Assembly (NCBI GenBank): GCA_022702705.1 | Contig: CM040421.1 | Coordinates: forward strand, 69,682,121 to 69,746,120 | DNA length: 64,000 nucleotides | Direction of reading: 5' to 3' | DNA from: Papilionanthe hookeriana x Papilionanthe teres | Taxonomy: Eukaryota > Streptophyta > Magnoliopsida > Asparagales > Orchidaceae | Shown here: one piece after another, positions 1 to 11,234 of the stretch | Layout of the letters: each line of letters begins with the position of its first letter | Numbering within the stretch: the first letter of the stretch is position 1 | The notes under the pieces: model-generated | Database searches by the model: none | The model's input: only the letters and a program-made list of their open reading frames with translations | What the model was told of the DNA's origin: nothing | Made by a program: the position numbers and the translations under genes

Positions 1-701
1 TACGAAGATACCTTTTGGAAAAGTACAAAAAGATAACTTGAAGATCAGAAAAATGGTTGATGTTGAAGGTTGTGGTTTATGTTAGAAAGTTATTTTAGAA
101 CACACCTCTCCACTTCACCATCTTTACTCTACTTTATTACAATTTGTATTAGGAACTACTCTATCTCTTGTTATCTCACTATGGTGGTAGGTAGGTAACA
201 AAGTAGAACAAATGAAATAATGCCAGGCTTTAGATGTTGCATTTAGCATAGAAAGAGGGAAGTTTACTCGTTCCCGCTGCTTTATTTTCCAGACTCCTTT
301 CCCATCAGTGAGAAAGCCGATCACCTCTTCCAGTGGTCCTTCCATAGTCCCAAAAGTTTCATACTCGCTGGTGTAGGTGTCTCGTAGTTCATAATAAGCG
401 TTTATTCTAGCAAGCGTTGAATTCTACAAAAATCCTCTAACCTTAACCAAGGCATCTTCACTCGTGTTAAGTTCGTATAAAATTCCTTTACCACTTCCAC
501 AATGGCTCCGTTGGTCACGAAACAGAAATTTTCCCATCCTCGCTCCCTAATGATTCGCTCAACTTCTCCTCCTGGATTCTTGAAAACTCGATCTTGAATG
601 CATTTTCTTGATTGGATATTTTGAAAATATCGAGTTTGTGCTCTTGCATTTATAAATCGAGTTTCGTCATAATCTATCCGTCGCTTTTGTCGTTGAGCCA
701 T
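1..701 (-). pseudogene. Env-like ORF, second copy (plant transposon protein domain), partial
   Basis: A 99-residue frame (402-701) begins with ATG and contains a GWENFCF segment and a VVKEFYTNL segment. This is the pattern of the domain usually annotated as 'putative plant transposon protein' in the env position of Athila-like elements. The reading resumes in another frame at 124-345 with a stretch ending WHYFICSTLLPT, which corresponds to WHFFISSKLLPT in the neighbouring ORF at 1977-2291. The two frames are therefore pieces of one disrupted gene that continues off the left edge. No transmembrane segment or signal peptide is evident in what is visible. Its function in the element is unknown. 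Confidence 0.6.
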
Positions 702-709
702 TTCTCGAT

Positions 710-909
710 CTGTGAAATTTGCAAAAATTTTAACTAAACTCCAAAATATTTCTAAGAAGGCTTCCTACAACATCTAAAATCCATTTAAATCAATTTTCAT
801 GAAATTATTCCAAGTATTTTCTCTACATTTCAGATTTTTTCAAAATTCCCCAATGTAGAAGAAATCCATGGTGAAAATAAAAATTTTTGCATAGGAGTGA
901 AGCTCTTAC
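710..909 (-). other. Candidate intron upstream of the env-like ORF
   Basis: Read on the minus strand, a donor-like GTAAGAG starts at 909. An acceptor-like TTTCACAG ends at 710, only eight bases before the ATG at 701. The 200 bases between are AT-rich, as plant introns are. A spliced leader would bring the ORF to the 5' end of a subgenomic RNA. This is inferred from sequence alone. Confidence 0.35.
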
Positions 910-1054
910 CAAGGGAAGATGAAATCCGGTGTCAAAAAGTGTTGAAATCACCTCAAATCCGAGATCTCTCAAGCCCTAAGTCGGTTTTTTCGAAGTTTTG
1001 AGGAAGGGGATGATGAATAATGTTGGTTGACTGGTCAAATATAGGTCTTTTCGC

Positions 1055-1186
1055 GATCTCGCTGTTGGCGAGATTTTTCTCGCCGTCAGCGAGCTAATTA
1101 ATTTGATAAGGCAAAACTTTTGGGAAAAATCCACCGTCGGCAAGCTTGATCTTGATGTCAGCTGGTTTTCTCGCTGTCGGAGAGAT
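1055..1186. repeat. GC near-palindrome array (before second env-like ORF)
   Basis: Imperfect copies of the near-palindrome CTCGCCGTCGGCGAG, for example CTCGCTGTTGGCGAG at 1058-1072 and CTCGCCGTCAGCGAG a few bases later, with weaker copies to 1186. They stand out from AT-rich surroundings. The array lies upstream of the ORF starting at 701. The same motif recurs at 2869, 9771, 11422 and 12815. Confidence 0.75.
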
Positions 1187-1525
1187 CCAAAAATTTTTAA
1201 ATTTTTGAAATTCGTTAATCATTTTCAACCTTGACTTTCCTTTAACCAATCTTCCGATCACTTAATTTAATAATAGTATGAAGATTAGATACTTATATTC
1301 ATAAAAAGTTCACACAGCACAAATAATATAACTTTATATATGAAATCCATGAAACTTACAACTTCACACTAACAACTTAACAACATACTTAACTTAAATG
1401 TTCAAATCCATAATACTCAAGCATCGCAATCCACACCACAACACTCTAAATGCCGAGACATAACAATTACATAAAATCTCATCAATTCTGAGATGATCAA
1501 ATCAAAGTTCGACTCATAATAAAAC
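1187..1525. other. Non-coding stretch between env-like ORFs
   Basis: AT-rich sequence with no supported ORF. It shares loose similarity with 2960-3060, which also separates a GC near-palindrome array from the preceding gene. This fits a duplicated module made of spacer, array and env-like ORF. Confidence 0.4.
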
Positions 1526-2773
1526 CTAAATCCAAATCAACACATATATACACAAATATATGAAATAAACATAGAAATCTTTCCTACTCTTCAGTGTCTG
1601 AACTATCATCTTCTCTGATATTCCCGATGCGACACAGGTGCACAAATAAATTGTAGAAAGGCCCGAAAGGGAATTCGCAAGTAGATTCTTCATTAATCCA
1701 CCCTTTCGTCTCGGTAAATGAATAAAACTGGCCTCTAGATGTCCAGTATGATCAAAGTGCTCCTTCATCCTCCAATCAATGTGATCAAACATATCAGAGA
1801 TATTGTCGATGGAATTCATCACATTTTGCAATTCTTTCTCCAATCTTTTAATCTTTTTCAGAATGAAATTAGTTTTATTAGTAAGGGGCCTTGCTAAAGG
1901 ATTTTTCTGTGATGCTCTGTCAGAAATAATGGTAATCTCATCATTGTTATCCAAAGTTGGAAACATATCCATAGGATCACAAAAGTACCTTTTCCCAAGC
2001 CTCATAAGAAACTTGGTACTGACTGCATAAAGCAAATATAGTCGATGGGTGTCCAAGTCCATGAACTGACCCATGCACAATCAATCCTAATGCAGACTTT
2101 ACTATTATTGATCCAACATCGATAGGTAGTCCAATTTGAATATAGTAGTTTAATATAGCGCATTCCTTTGAAACCTTATTTACCCTCATAGTAGGTAATA
2201 GTTTTGATGATATAAAGAAATGCCAATGCTTCGAGACAGGGTTAAGAAGTGATGCAGAAAAACGACATACCCGTCTTCGCGTAACTCCCAATCATCGGGT
2301 TCGTCGGTCGTGTATATATAGATCTCGTTCATATTGTATCTTGAAGGCACAAAGTTGGAATAATGACAAACAGAGGTATTCTCTATGAAAATAATTCATT
2401 TACCCTCGAAGTAGTAAATGTTACCCATCTTCCTCTCGACGTAGACATTTCCATTGTTGATCGCATGTAAATTAGAGTAAAACTCTTTAACTACTGGAAT
2501 AACTACAACGGATATCGTATAACAAAATACCTCTCAATGCCGTTGTGCGATCATTTCTTCAATTTTTGTAGTGGAATTCTCTACTCCTCTGTTGAAAAAT
2601 CCTCTTTCTTTAATAAGTCTTTTCTTCATCAAGCCTTTGTTGAAGATACGCTGCGCCTCCGAACAGATGAATTTTCTTCGGTTGAAAACTTCAGTTTTTG
2701 TGGTTTCTAAGAGTTTGGTGGCCATTTTGGATTGAAAGGATTGGTCTCTAGTCGTTTCTAAGGAAGAAAACAA
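1526..2773 (-). pseudogene. Env-like ORF, first copy (plant transposon protein domain)
   Basis: A disrupted gene read from about 2773 to 1526 in three overlapping frames (2534-2773, 1977-2291, 1526-2080). The N-terminal part resembles the start of the ORF at 701. The middle carries WHFFISSKLLPT followed by a segment with LPIDVGSIIVKSAL, the usual core of the 'putative plant transposon protein' domain found after pol in Athila-like elements. The C-terminal 184-residue frame has a lysine/glutamate-rich coiled-coil-like stretch (about residues 70-95) and a hydrophobic tail (residues 165-184, FYVYFIYLCIYVLIWI) that could be a membrane segment, though the tail may also be frame read-through. The role is unproven. 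Position and family suggest the env-like gene of Athila. Confidence 0.6.
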
Positions 2774-2868
2774 TGTAAAATTGGATTTGGGATAATTTCC
2801 TACGAAGAAATGGCTTAGATCCGTCCAAAACCGCTCAAAAATTCTTAAGAAACCAAAATTTCAACTAC

Positions 2869-2957
2869 CTCACCGTTGGCGGGAAGTTTCTCATCGTCGG
2901 CGAGCTAGTTATAAAACTGACTTAAGTCATGGTACACGATCTCGCTGTCGGTGAGAT
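2869..2957. repeat. GC near-palindrome array (before first env-like ORF)
   Basis: Three imperfect copies of CTCGCCGTCGGCGAG: CTCACCGTTGGCGGG at 2869, CTCATCGTCGGCGAG soon after, and CTCGCTGTCGGTGAG ending at 2955. The array lies between the end of pol and the env-like ORF that starts at 2773, the same placement as the array at 1055. Confidence 0.75.
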
Positions 2958-3111
2958 TCGTAAAAATCACCCAATTTTGGTCTGGTCTGAATATTTTCTG
3001 ATCTCATCATATAGGTTCGAATTTGTGATGATTTTAATTAAAAATTTGAGTAGTAAGATTAGTTTTAATAATATAAACTCACTAATTTGTAGATAATTTA
3101 AAATAAAAGAC

Positions 3112-3165
3112 TACTATGGGTTGCCTCCCATAAAGCGCTTGGTTTAACGTCGTCAGCCCGACCTA
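3112..3165 (-). other. Conserved Athila post-pol motif
   Basis: On the minus strand, just after the integrase stop, the sequence reads CTGACGACGTTAAACCAAG, then AGCGCTTTATGGGAGGCAAC. This 'GACGTTAAAC...AGCGCTT...GGGAGGCAACCC' block is a familiar conserved stretch downstream of pol in plant Athila-like elements. It independently supports the clade assignment. Its function is not known to me. Confidence 0.6.
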
Positions 3166-3172
3166 ATTTCAG

Positions 3173-4388
3173 TTAGTAATTAGGTTGACTAAGCATTAAA
3201 ACCTCTTTAAAATTTGGTCTTCTACCTTCGAAATATGGTTTTAATCTATATCTGTTTACCTTAAATCTATGTCCTGTTTTTGGATCTTCAATTTCTATAG
3301 TTCCATATGAAAATATCTGAGTTATGGTGAAAGGTCCTAACCATCGAGATTTCAATTTCCTAGGAAATAATTTCAATCTAGTATTATATAGTAAAACTTC
3401 TTGTCATGGTTCAAAATTTCTCTGATTAATCTTCCGATCATGCCATAATTTCATTCTTTCTTTATAAATTCTATCATTATTATATGATTAATTTCTTAAT
3501 TCTTCCAATTCATTTAATTGCAACAATCTCTTCTCACCAGCTTCTTTCATATTATAATTAAATTCTTTAATAGCCCAATATGCTTTATGTTCTAATTCAA
3601 CTGGTAAGTGGCAAGTTTTTCCATATATAAGCCTATAAGAAGTCATTCCAATCAAAGTTTTATAAGCAGTCCTGTATGCCCATAATGCAGTGTCTAGTCT
3701 TATAGACCAGTCTAATCTATTAGGGTTTACAGATTTTTCTAATATACGCTTAATCTCTCGATTAGAAACTTCAGCTAATCCTATTTTATGCATAATATTA
3801 TATTTTTCTACTAGTTTTTGAATATATTTGTTTCTAAAATGAGTTCCTCCGTCAGTGATAATCACTCTTGGCATTCCAAATCTAGTAAAAATATCTTTCA
3901 TTAAAAATTTTGAAACACTTTTAGCATCACACCTAGGTAAAGCTTGTGCTTCAATCCATTTGGAAACATAATCAACAGCTACTAATATATATGAGTTTCC
4001 AAATGAAGGAATAAAAGGTCCCATGAAATCTAATCCCCAAACATAAAAAATTTCAACTTCTAATATAAAATTCAGAGGCATTTCATTTTTTCTCGATATG
4101 TTTCCTACTCTTTGGCATTTATCGCAAGTTTTTATATATCTATATACATCCCTAAATAGAGTAGGCCGATAGAATCCAGTATCGTAGAATTTTATACGCA
4201 GCTTTATTTGTCCCAAAATGTCCTCCAAAATCAGAGTCTAGACATTTTTGAATGATTGGTTCAGTTTCTTCATAAGGCACGCATCTTCTAATAATTAGAT
4301 CCTTACATTGCTTATATAAGTAAGGTTCATCCCAAGAGTATGTTTTAGTATCATGAATGAATTTTTTTTGTTGTTGCAAAGTTAACAT
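3173..4388 (-). pseudogene. Athila integrase
   Basis: The integrase joins element cDNA to host DNA. Three frames cover it: 4152-4388 (end of the zinc-binding region), 3488-4228 (finger end with CDKCQ, then the catalytic core) and 3173-3376 (C-terminal domain with WLGPF and a basic end). In the core, the first catalytic Asp lies in GLDFMGP, the second in ITDGGTHF, and the Glu in the AEVSNREIK segment, so the DDE triad appears retained. The segment LPVELEHKAYWAIKEFN near the core end is characteristic of Athila integrase. At least two frame breaks split it, so no intact integrase is encoded. Confidence 0.85.
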
Positions 4389-4500
4389 AGGTGGTAAAAT
4401 ATCACTTACAATATAATTTACTATATCAGCATACCAAGGTATTTTCCACTCATTTATATTATAAAGTTGTTCATCAGGAAAACTGTCTAAAATTTCATTA

Positions 4501-6268
4501 TCAATATCGAGATAATTCTTGACTTTCTAATCTTGATAAATGATCGGCAATTTGATTATCGAGTTCCTTTTTGTTAATGATTTCAAAATCAAATTCTTGC
4601 ATTAATAATATCCATCTAATTAATCTTGGTTTAGAATCTTTCTTTTGCATTAAATATTTTATAGCAGAATGATCAGTATGTACAATATATTTAGTTCCTA
4701 TTAGATAATGCATAAATTTATTAAAAGCATATAAAACTGCTAATAATTCTCTTTCAGTAACTGTATCATTTATTTCAGCATCATTTAAAGTTTTACTAGC
4801 ATAGTATATAACTTTGAAAATCTTATCATATCTTTGCCAAAGAACTGCTCTTATAGCATAATCACTAGCATCACACATAAGCTCAAATGATTTTTCCCAA
4901 TTAGGTGAAACTATTATAGATGCTGTAATTAATTTATCTTTTAATAATTCAAAAGCATTCAGACATTCAGTTGTAAATTCAAATTTCCTGTCCTTTTCAA
5001 GAAGTTGGCATAGAGGTTTAGTTATTTTTGAAAAATCTTTTATATAACGTCTGTAGAATCCAGCATATCCAAGAAAACTTCTTACCCCTTTTACCGTAGT
5101 TGGAGGTGGTAATTTAGTTATAACTTGAATTTTTGCAGGGTCTACTTCCATGCATTTTTCTGAAATTTTATGCCCTAATACAATGCCGCCTGTAACCATA
5201 AATTGACATTTCTCTCAATTAAGAACCAAATTAGTTTTCTCACATACTTCAAATACTTTTTCAAGATGATTTAAGCATGTGTCAAATGTTGTTCCAAATA
5301 CGAGAGAAATCATCCATAAATACTTCTATTCCATTATCAATTAATTTACTAAATATAGACATCATACATCTCCGGAATGTTCTTGGTGCATTACATAATC
5401 CAAAAGGCATACTTCGAAAAGCGAAAGTTCCATAAGGACTAGTAAATGTAGTTTTCTCTTGATCCTCGGGAGTAATTTGTATTCGATGATAATCGGTATA
5501 TCCATCTAAGAAACAAAAATATTTATGTCCGGCTAATCTATCTAACATCTGGTCTAGAAATGGTAAAGGGAAGTGATCTTTCCTGGTGGCTGTAGTTAAT
5601 TTTCTATAATCAATACATATTCGCCATCTAGTAACTTCTCTTATAGGGATAAGATCATTATTTTCATTAGCTTTGATGGTCACTCCTCCTTTCTTAGGTA
5701 CACAGTGGATTGGGCTTACCCAAGCACTGTCAGAAATAAGATATATAATACCATTATCTAACCATTTTAAAATTTCCTTTTTGACTACTTCTTTCATTAT
5801 CGGGTTTAATCTCCTTTGCAGATCTGCTTTATGCTTATGTTCATTATCTAAAATGATTTTGTGCATACAAATTGAAGGACTAATACCTTTAATATCTGCT
5901 AAATTCCAACACAAAATTTTCTTATATTTTTTTAAAGTATCTAAAAGTTTTTGTTCTTGAGATTCATTTAATTCGGATGAAATAATAACTGGTAGAGTTG
6001 AAGAATTACCTAAGTAAGCATATTTTAAATGATTAGGTAACATTTTTAATTCAAGTTCAGGAGGTTTAATAATCAATGGAACTATATTTTTTTCAGTGTT
6101 TTCTGTGTTATCCAAAAATTCAAATTTCTCTTGAATATAATCTAGTTCTTCATTTATATCGGCTTTTTTGATTAATTCAGTATTTTCTTTTTCTAATTTT
6201 TCTTCATAATATTCCTTAATGTTCTTTTTGTAAATGATCAAGTACTTCCATTCGAAAACACTCATCAT
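4501..6268 (-). pseudogene. Athila reverse transcriptase and RNase H
   Basis: RT copies element RNA into DNA; RNase H removes the template RNA. The 328-residue frame at 5282-6268 carries ordered RT motifs: WVSPIHCVPKKGG, RICIDYRKL, HFPLPFLDQML, FCFLDGYTDYHRI, FRSMPFGLCNAP and the catalytic FMDDF, the usual Athila form of YxDD. A break near 5200-5282 leads into the 232-residue frame at 4501-5199. That frame has the RT thumb (GFYRRYIKDFSKI), then RNase H with LMCDASDYAIRAVLWQ, the ERELLAVLYAFNKF segment and TDHSAIKYL. It ends at IADHLSRL. Catalytic residues are largely present, but the break and other stops disrupt the polyprotein. Confidence 0.88.
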
Positions 6269-6626
6269 CTTTTTCTAGTGCAGGATATTTCATTGATTTA
6301 GCAATATTAAAAGTAACTTTTTGGTCATTTACTATCATAGTTAATTCTCCTTTCTGAACATCAATCATAGTTTTCCTAGTGGCTAAAAATGATATTCCTA
6401 AAATGATAGGAATTTCTTTATCTTCTTCCATATCTAAGACAATAAAATCTACAGGGAAGATAAATTTGTCCACTTTTACTAATACATCTTCAATAACTCC
6501 CTTAGAATATGTAACAGAACGATCAACTAACTGAAGAGTTACTGAAGTAGGTGAAATTTCTCCTAATCCTAATCTTTTAAAAATTGATAGAGGCATTAGA
6601 TTGATGCTTGCTCCTAAGTCACACAA
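6216..6626 (-). pseudogene. Athila aspartic protease
   Basis: A retropepsin-type protease that would cut the gag-pol polyprotein. The frame starts just before the active site CDLGASINLMP. In Athila proteases the usual D-T/S-G is often D-L-G, so this is not a loss. A VLVKVDKFIFPVDFIVLDME stretch and an ILGISFLATRKT segment follow, the typical flap and second-half motifs. The frame overlaps the RT frame by 53 bases in a different phase, so a frameshift separates them in this copy. Confidence 0.8.
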
Positions 6627-7128
6627 TGCTTTTCCATAGAATTTTTCTCCTATAGTCAGCAGGTATAGTGAAACTACCGAGATCTTTTAATTTTTCGAGA
6701 AGTTTTTTCGAATAATAAGCACTACACTCTTCACTAAGTGCGACCATTTCATTATCCGTAAATTTTCTTTTTTTATTTAGAATATCTTTCATGAATTTTA
6801 CATAGTTTGGCATCTGTTCTAAAGCTTCTACGAAAGGAATATTTATCGTTAATTTCTTCAAAATTTCAAGGAATTTAGCAAATTATTTATCTTTTTTATG
6901 TTGAATTAGTCGTTGAGGAAATGGTGGTGGAGGTTTTTCCACAGAAATTTTCATTGGTATTAAAGCATTTTCTAAATTTGAATCTTGTTGATTCTTTTCC
7001 TTTTCAATTTCCACTTCCTCTTTCTGACTTTCACGTTCTTTTGTAATTTGAGGTTCTAATTCTTTTCCACTTCGTAATTGTATCGCTTTAATTTGTTCAT
7101 TTCCTTTGTCTTTGGGATTTATTTCCAC
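6619..7128 (-). pseudogene. Athila gag-protease linker
   Basis: Two frames (6883-7128 and 6619-6861) between gag and protease. The first is charged and ends in a proline run (PPPPFPQR). The second has INIPFVEALEQMPNYVKFMKDIL followed by ALSEECSAYYSKKLL and a FTIPADY-like end. This is the usual Athila linker leading to the protease. A stop between the frames and the changed end (IPADY rather than the usual IPC) show decay. Confidence 0.7.
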
Positions 7129-7172
7129 ATTACTAGGAAATGTTCTAGGTATTCTATTATTAAGTGCGGTAG

Positions 7173-8384
7173 TTATATGTCCAAGTTGAGTTTCAATATT
7201 TTTAATAAGCTTGTTCCTTGATTTTGTAATTGGTTACCTTGTATTTGTAATAGATTTCCTTGATTTTGTAAATGTTGACCCATATTTAACATTAATTCTT
7301 CTATTGATAATTTCTTATTTTTAAATTGTGGGTTATTATTATTAAATCCAGGTGGATAATTAGGTTTATAATTAGAATTTCCTTGATTAGAAGGAATTCC
7401 TAATGGTTGTGTTATGTTATTCATCCATGGTTGATTAGTTATGTTATTATTCCAATTAAAATTAGGATGATTGTTCCATCCATGATTATAATAATTCGCA
7501 TACGGATTATTGGGTTTGTTATTAATTGCATTTATAGTTTCATATTGAGATTGAGATTCTATAAGTTGTCCAGATGAATTTTCTTCTAATATAGTTGGAG
7601 AGTAATTCATTCCAAATGATCTAATTTTTTAGATACAACAACGATTTGTGAAGCTAATATAGATATTGCATCATTTTCATGAATACTAGCTATCTTTTTT
7701 CGGATTCATTCTATCAGTAGGCCATTGAAAATTATTGGTTGCCATTTCTTCGATTAGTGCATAGGCGTCATCAAATGGTTTTGACATTAATGATCCTCCA
7801 GCAGCATCATCGATGATTGATCTTAAAGATCCTACTAATCCATTACAGAAAGTTTGAATAATTAACCAATCTGGTAATGCATGATGTGGGCATTTCCTAA
7901 GAAGTTCTTTAAATCTCTCCCAAGCTTCATATATTGACTCTCCATCAAATTGACTAAAAGAAGTTATATCATTTCTAAGCTTAGCAGTTTTAGATGGTGG
8001 AAAATATTTGGATAGAAATTTTTGTGATAACTCTCCCCAAGTTTTTATAGATCCAGGTGCTAACGAATTTAATCACATTTTAACCTTATCCCTTAAAGAA
8101 AAAGGAAAAATTCTAAGTCTAATAGCATTGTTAGATACTCCTTCATATTTGAAAGTAGCACAAAGTTCTAAAAAACCGGCAAGATGTAAATTAGGATCTT
8201 CAGTAGGTGAACCACTAAATTGATTGTTTTGTACCATTTGGATAATTTCAGGTTTAAGTTCAAATGAATTAGCAACTACATCAGGGTTTTGAATAGTTAA
8301 ATGAATTTCATCTAATGTAGGGTTGGCATAATCTCGTAATGGTCTTGGTTGATTGATATTTTCATTTTCAGGAATATTTGTCAT
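7173..8384 (-). pseudogene. Athila gag
   Basis: The structural capsid gene. The N-terminal frame (8073-8384) begins with ATG and contains the Athila gag signature ANPTLDEIHLTI followed by FELKPEIIQMVQNNQFSG, then HLAGFLELC and LRIFPFSLRDK. The middle (7610-8070) continues only through frameshifts; readable pieces match the FxGxSxxEAWERFKELLRKCPHH and NNFQWP parts of gag. The C-terminal frame (7173-7610) is rich in Asn, Pro and Gln, with YANYYNHGWNNHPNF, and ends in a repeated NLLQIQGNQLQNQG pattern. No zinc knuckle is evident, as is usual for Athila. Confidence 0.8.
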
Positions 8385-8540
8385 TTGTGTTAAATTTATT
8401 ATTTTTTTTTGTTTTCTAATTCTTTTAATTGTACGTTATAATTTTGAATCGTAAGGTATTAAATTTTCGTTTCCAAATTTTCGCATACAATTTTACAAAA
8501 CAAAATAGTCTGTTACTCTAGTAAATAATTTCTTTACTTT

Positions 8541-8556
8541 CCCGGCAACGGCGCCA
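8541..8556 (-). promoter_or_regulatory. Primer binding site (tRNA-Asp type)
   Basis: On the minus strand the sequence TGGCGCCGTTGCCGGG begins six bases (AGTTTT) inside the LTR end. It is complementary to the 3' end of plant tRNA-Asp (CCCGGCAACGGCGCCA), the primer commonly used by Athila elements. The region from here to the gag ATG at 8384 is an AT-rich leader without ORFs. Confidence 0.85.
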
Positions 8557-9680
8557 AAAACTTGACCCACTTTTTAATATGTTTGCAAATTAAGTTTATA
8601 GTAACGGTATCAAAAACTTGATCCCGCTTCAATATATATATATATATATATATATATGATTTTATGATAGAATGTATAATGTGGATTCTACGCAAGTATA
8701 CGTATCTTATCGAAGTAATACGGGGCTCTAGTGGAGTCCTGGTTATCGATCCCACAGGGAAGTTTTTAATAGATTTGTATCAGCTAAATTTAAAGAAATT
8801 ACTTACTAATAAAGTAAACAAAAATTTAAAGTAACTAAAGCAAACTAAAGTAAACTAATGCTTGAAATAAAGTTGATTTAAATAATTCAGAAAAAGTATC
8901 ATTCTCCTTGTTTTTTAGAAAATTAAGTGAATGAAGAATTTAAATAGAAATTTTGAATTGTATTGTGACAAATAGGAGCATTCTTATTCTTTACCCTTTG
9001 GTCCAGGTGCAAAGAACATTGACTAATCCTATGTTTGATTACTGAATCTGCGATTAGTTTGGGAGGATACTTGTCGCCACTTCGAAGCTCCCACGTTCCC
9101 TCACTCGAGGGCTAACATCTACACTTCAGATTGTCAAACAATAGGACCAAATTAAATATTTTAGTCCGTCACACTAAAATGTCCAATTCTACGTCCGATA
9201 ATTAATATTTCCCTATTTATTTGCACCCTCCTTCCAAGGTTTTTGACTTCCCTGAATATTGGATGTAATTTTTACTATAGTTGATAATTCAACATATTTT
9301 AACAACTTAATTGGCCAGATTGAAAGTAAATTAAGTTTAAGTAAAAATTATGACAATTTATTTTAATATATTAGGTACTTCTAATTAATTTCATCAATTC
9401 ACATAATTTTCATAAACAAGGAGAAAGACTAAGAAAACAACTCATAATGCATGGGAATAAAACAAAGCATGGATTTCATTTAAAGTTAACAACAACGATA
9501 AACAAAGATACTTATCTTAATTTCCTCCCAAGCGTACTCATCGAAGTTTCTTTGACTTTTCCTTCTAGTACGAAGAAACTTCTAATTTACTAATTAGCAC
9601 TCGAAACACAAATAGACTCGAAACTCACTAATGACACATAACAGACACACACCAGACACACAAAAGACTAAAATTCATCC

Positions 9681-9691
9681 TCTATTTATAG
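9681..9691 (-). promoter_or_regulatory. TATA box of the Athila 5' LTR
   Basis: CTATAAATAGA on the minus strand, at the position equivalent to CTATATATAG in the solo LTR (13069-13078). It lies about 80 bases downstream of the GC near-palindrome array and marks the likely U3/R boundary. Confidence 0.6.
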
Positions 9692-9770
9692 AGGTAGGCA
9701 AAGGTCCAAGGGTTGCTTAAACACCTCTTCAAAAAGCGTCCAGGTTCAATGTATTTTCTTTTTGAACTGT

Positions 9771-9943
9771 CTCGCCGTCGGCGGGAAACGATCTCGCCGT
9801 TAGCTGGGCTTCTAAAAGGTCTTCAAACCACGCGATCTCGCTGTCGGTGGGATCGGGCTCTCTGTCGGCGAGGTAGTTATAATTCCTTCAGAAATTCTCC
9901 TCATGATCTCGCCGTCGGCGGCCTCGATCTCGCCGTCGGCGAC
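9771..9943. repeat. GC near-palindrome array in LTR U3
   Basis: At least five copies of CTCGCCGTCGGCGAG-like units, often preceded by GAT, separated by 15-40 bases. Examples are CTCGCCGTCGGCGGG at 9771 and two near-perfect units at 9906-9943. It lies 80-260 bases upstream of the LTR TATA box, so it is in U3. Confidence 0.8.
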
Positions 9944-10122
9944 TTAGTTCAATTTTGCATGAATTTCTTCCTTTTTTGATCTAAATTCGCTCTATTTCAT
10001 GCTTTTTGCTTCCATCATTTATAAATCTTCATTCCTACAGTAAAATAAAGAAAATATCTTTCTTTAAAGTACAATTTTATCAAAAATAGATATGAATTTC
10101 TTAATGTATTTTTCTGTGATCA

Positions 10123-11234
10123 CAAATGCTATTTAGTATTGTACTATGTAGTATAATTGATGTTGTTAAATGTTTTGCTTTATTTTTATATGTGTAAAAA
10201 AGTTCCTAATATTACAGGCCAGTTATAGTTAAAAAATTTCGAGAAGAACCTGCAAAATTTCAGAAAGACGAAAATGTCTAAAGTGTAAAGGTATGATTTA
10301 TATTTAGAATTTTTCTTTCACCCTGTATTATTTCTATTATTGAAAACTTTGAGTTTGTGGGGAGAAAAATATTAACTGTTATGTGTTCTCAATTAAAATA
10401 TTTTCAAAATTTATAAATATGATTTTTGTGACAAAATTTAATTCAGTTAACTATATTTAGATTTTATTTAAATATTGTAGAAGATTGAAGGAAATATTTT
10501 TGGTAATGAAAATTAATTTTATAGGTTAAGATATTTAGTATAAGAGGATAAGAATATAGTTAACTATTTAAAGAAAAGAAAACTATATTTTAAAATATTA
10601 AGAATCTTAGGAATTTAGTTGAGAAAGAAAAGATTGGAGCTCGATGATGTAAATACCATGAATTACATATAAGGTAAAGAAATGCTTTAAGTTTAAAATT
10701 TAGGAAAGAAGAGTGAAGTTCAAAATTCTTAACAGGCTATCCAGATATAGTAATCCTCACTTGAAAAAGAAAAAAAAAGAAAGGATTGAAAAACAATCCC
10801 TAAAAAGAAAAGAAAAGAAAAGTAAGTGAGGAGAAACTTGAGAAGATGCCTTATCAAAAATTGGTTCACTTAGATTAACCTAAAGGGAAAACTAAATACA
10901 TTTCTGAACTTATATTGATGAAGTAGTATTTTTACTAGTAGTGTTCTCATGAATTTCCTATCATCTAAATATTCTAAGTGAATTGATATTGCAACATATA
11001 GTCATTCTTGAAATGAATAGATGACTAGAACTCTTAGAATTGATGACTAAATAGCCTTACATCTACTGAGTTAATCTAATTACTTGAAAATCTTTCTAAG
11101 AAATCTTACTATGATATTTATTTGAATCAAAATTATAGTATTTTCGAATTAGAACTTTACCACAATGAATCATAACTTTTATGTAGTAATAAAAAATTAC
11201 TTAAGGATAAGTAATAGTTAAATTTGGGGGATTT
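10123..11234 (+). mobile_element. 3' internal remnant of a plus-strand Athila element
   Basis: AT-rich sequence without ORFs, ending in TTTGGGGGATTT (11223-11234) directly before an Athila LTR start at 11235. The purine-rich tract in that position is the expected polypurine tract priming plus-strand DNA. The rest of this element's internal region is missing. The minus-strand Athila element appears to have inserted at 10122/10123, so older sequence may resume left of the window. The gene-less stretch contains A/G-rich runs near 10760-10830. Confidence 0.6.

Larger units (their letters stand above)
1..10122 (-). mobile_element. Athila-type Ty3/gypsy LTR retrotransposon (3' end off window)
   Basis: A minus-strand LTR retrotransposon. 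In element order it has a 5' LTR (8563-10122), a primer binding site matching plant tRNA-Asp, gag (about 8384-7173), protease, RT, RNase H, integrase (ending 3173), a conserved post-pol motif, and two env-like ORFs (2773-1526 and 701-1). The order PR-RT-RH-IN is that of Ty3/gypsy. The tRNA-Asp site, the gag and integrase wording, and an env-like ORF after pol point to the Athila clade. No 3' LTR is visible, so it must lie left of base 1. The coding region is split by several stops and frameshifts, so this copy is probably non-autonomous. It appears to have inserted into the internal region of the older plus-strand Athila remnant at 10123. Confidence 0.88.
8563..10122 (-). repeat. 5' LTR of the minus-strand Athila element
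   Basis: About 1560 bp. In element sense it begins TGATCACAG (10122) and ends GTGGGTCA (8563), next to the primer site. The start and end match those of the solo LTR at 12649 (TGATCACTG) and 42968 (GTGGGTCA). It contains a GC near-palindrome array, a TATA box at 9681 and, near the end, the block CCCTGTGGGATCGATAACC followed by GTATTACTTCG, common at the 3' end of Athila LTRs. A short (TA)n run at 8632-8656 is included. Confidence 0.85.
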
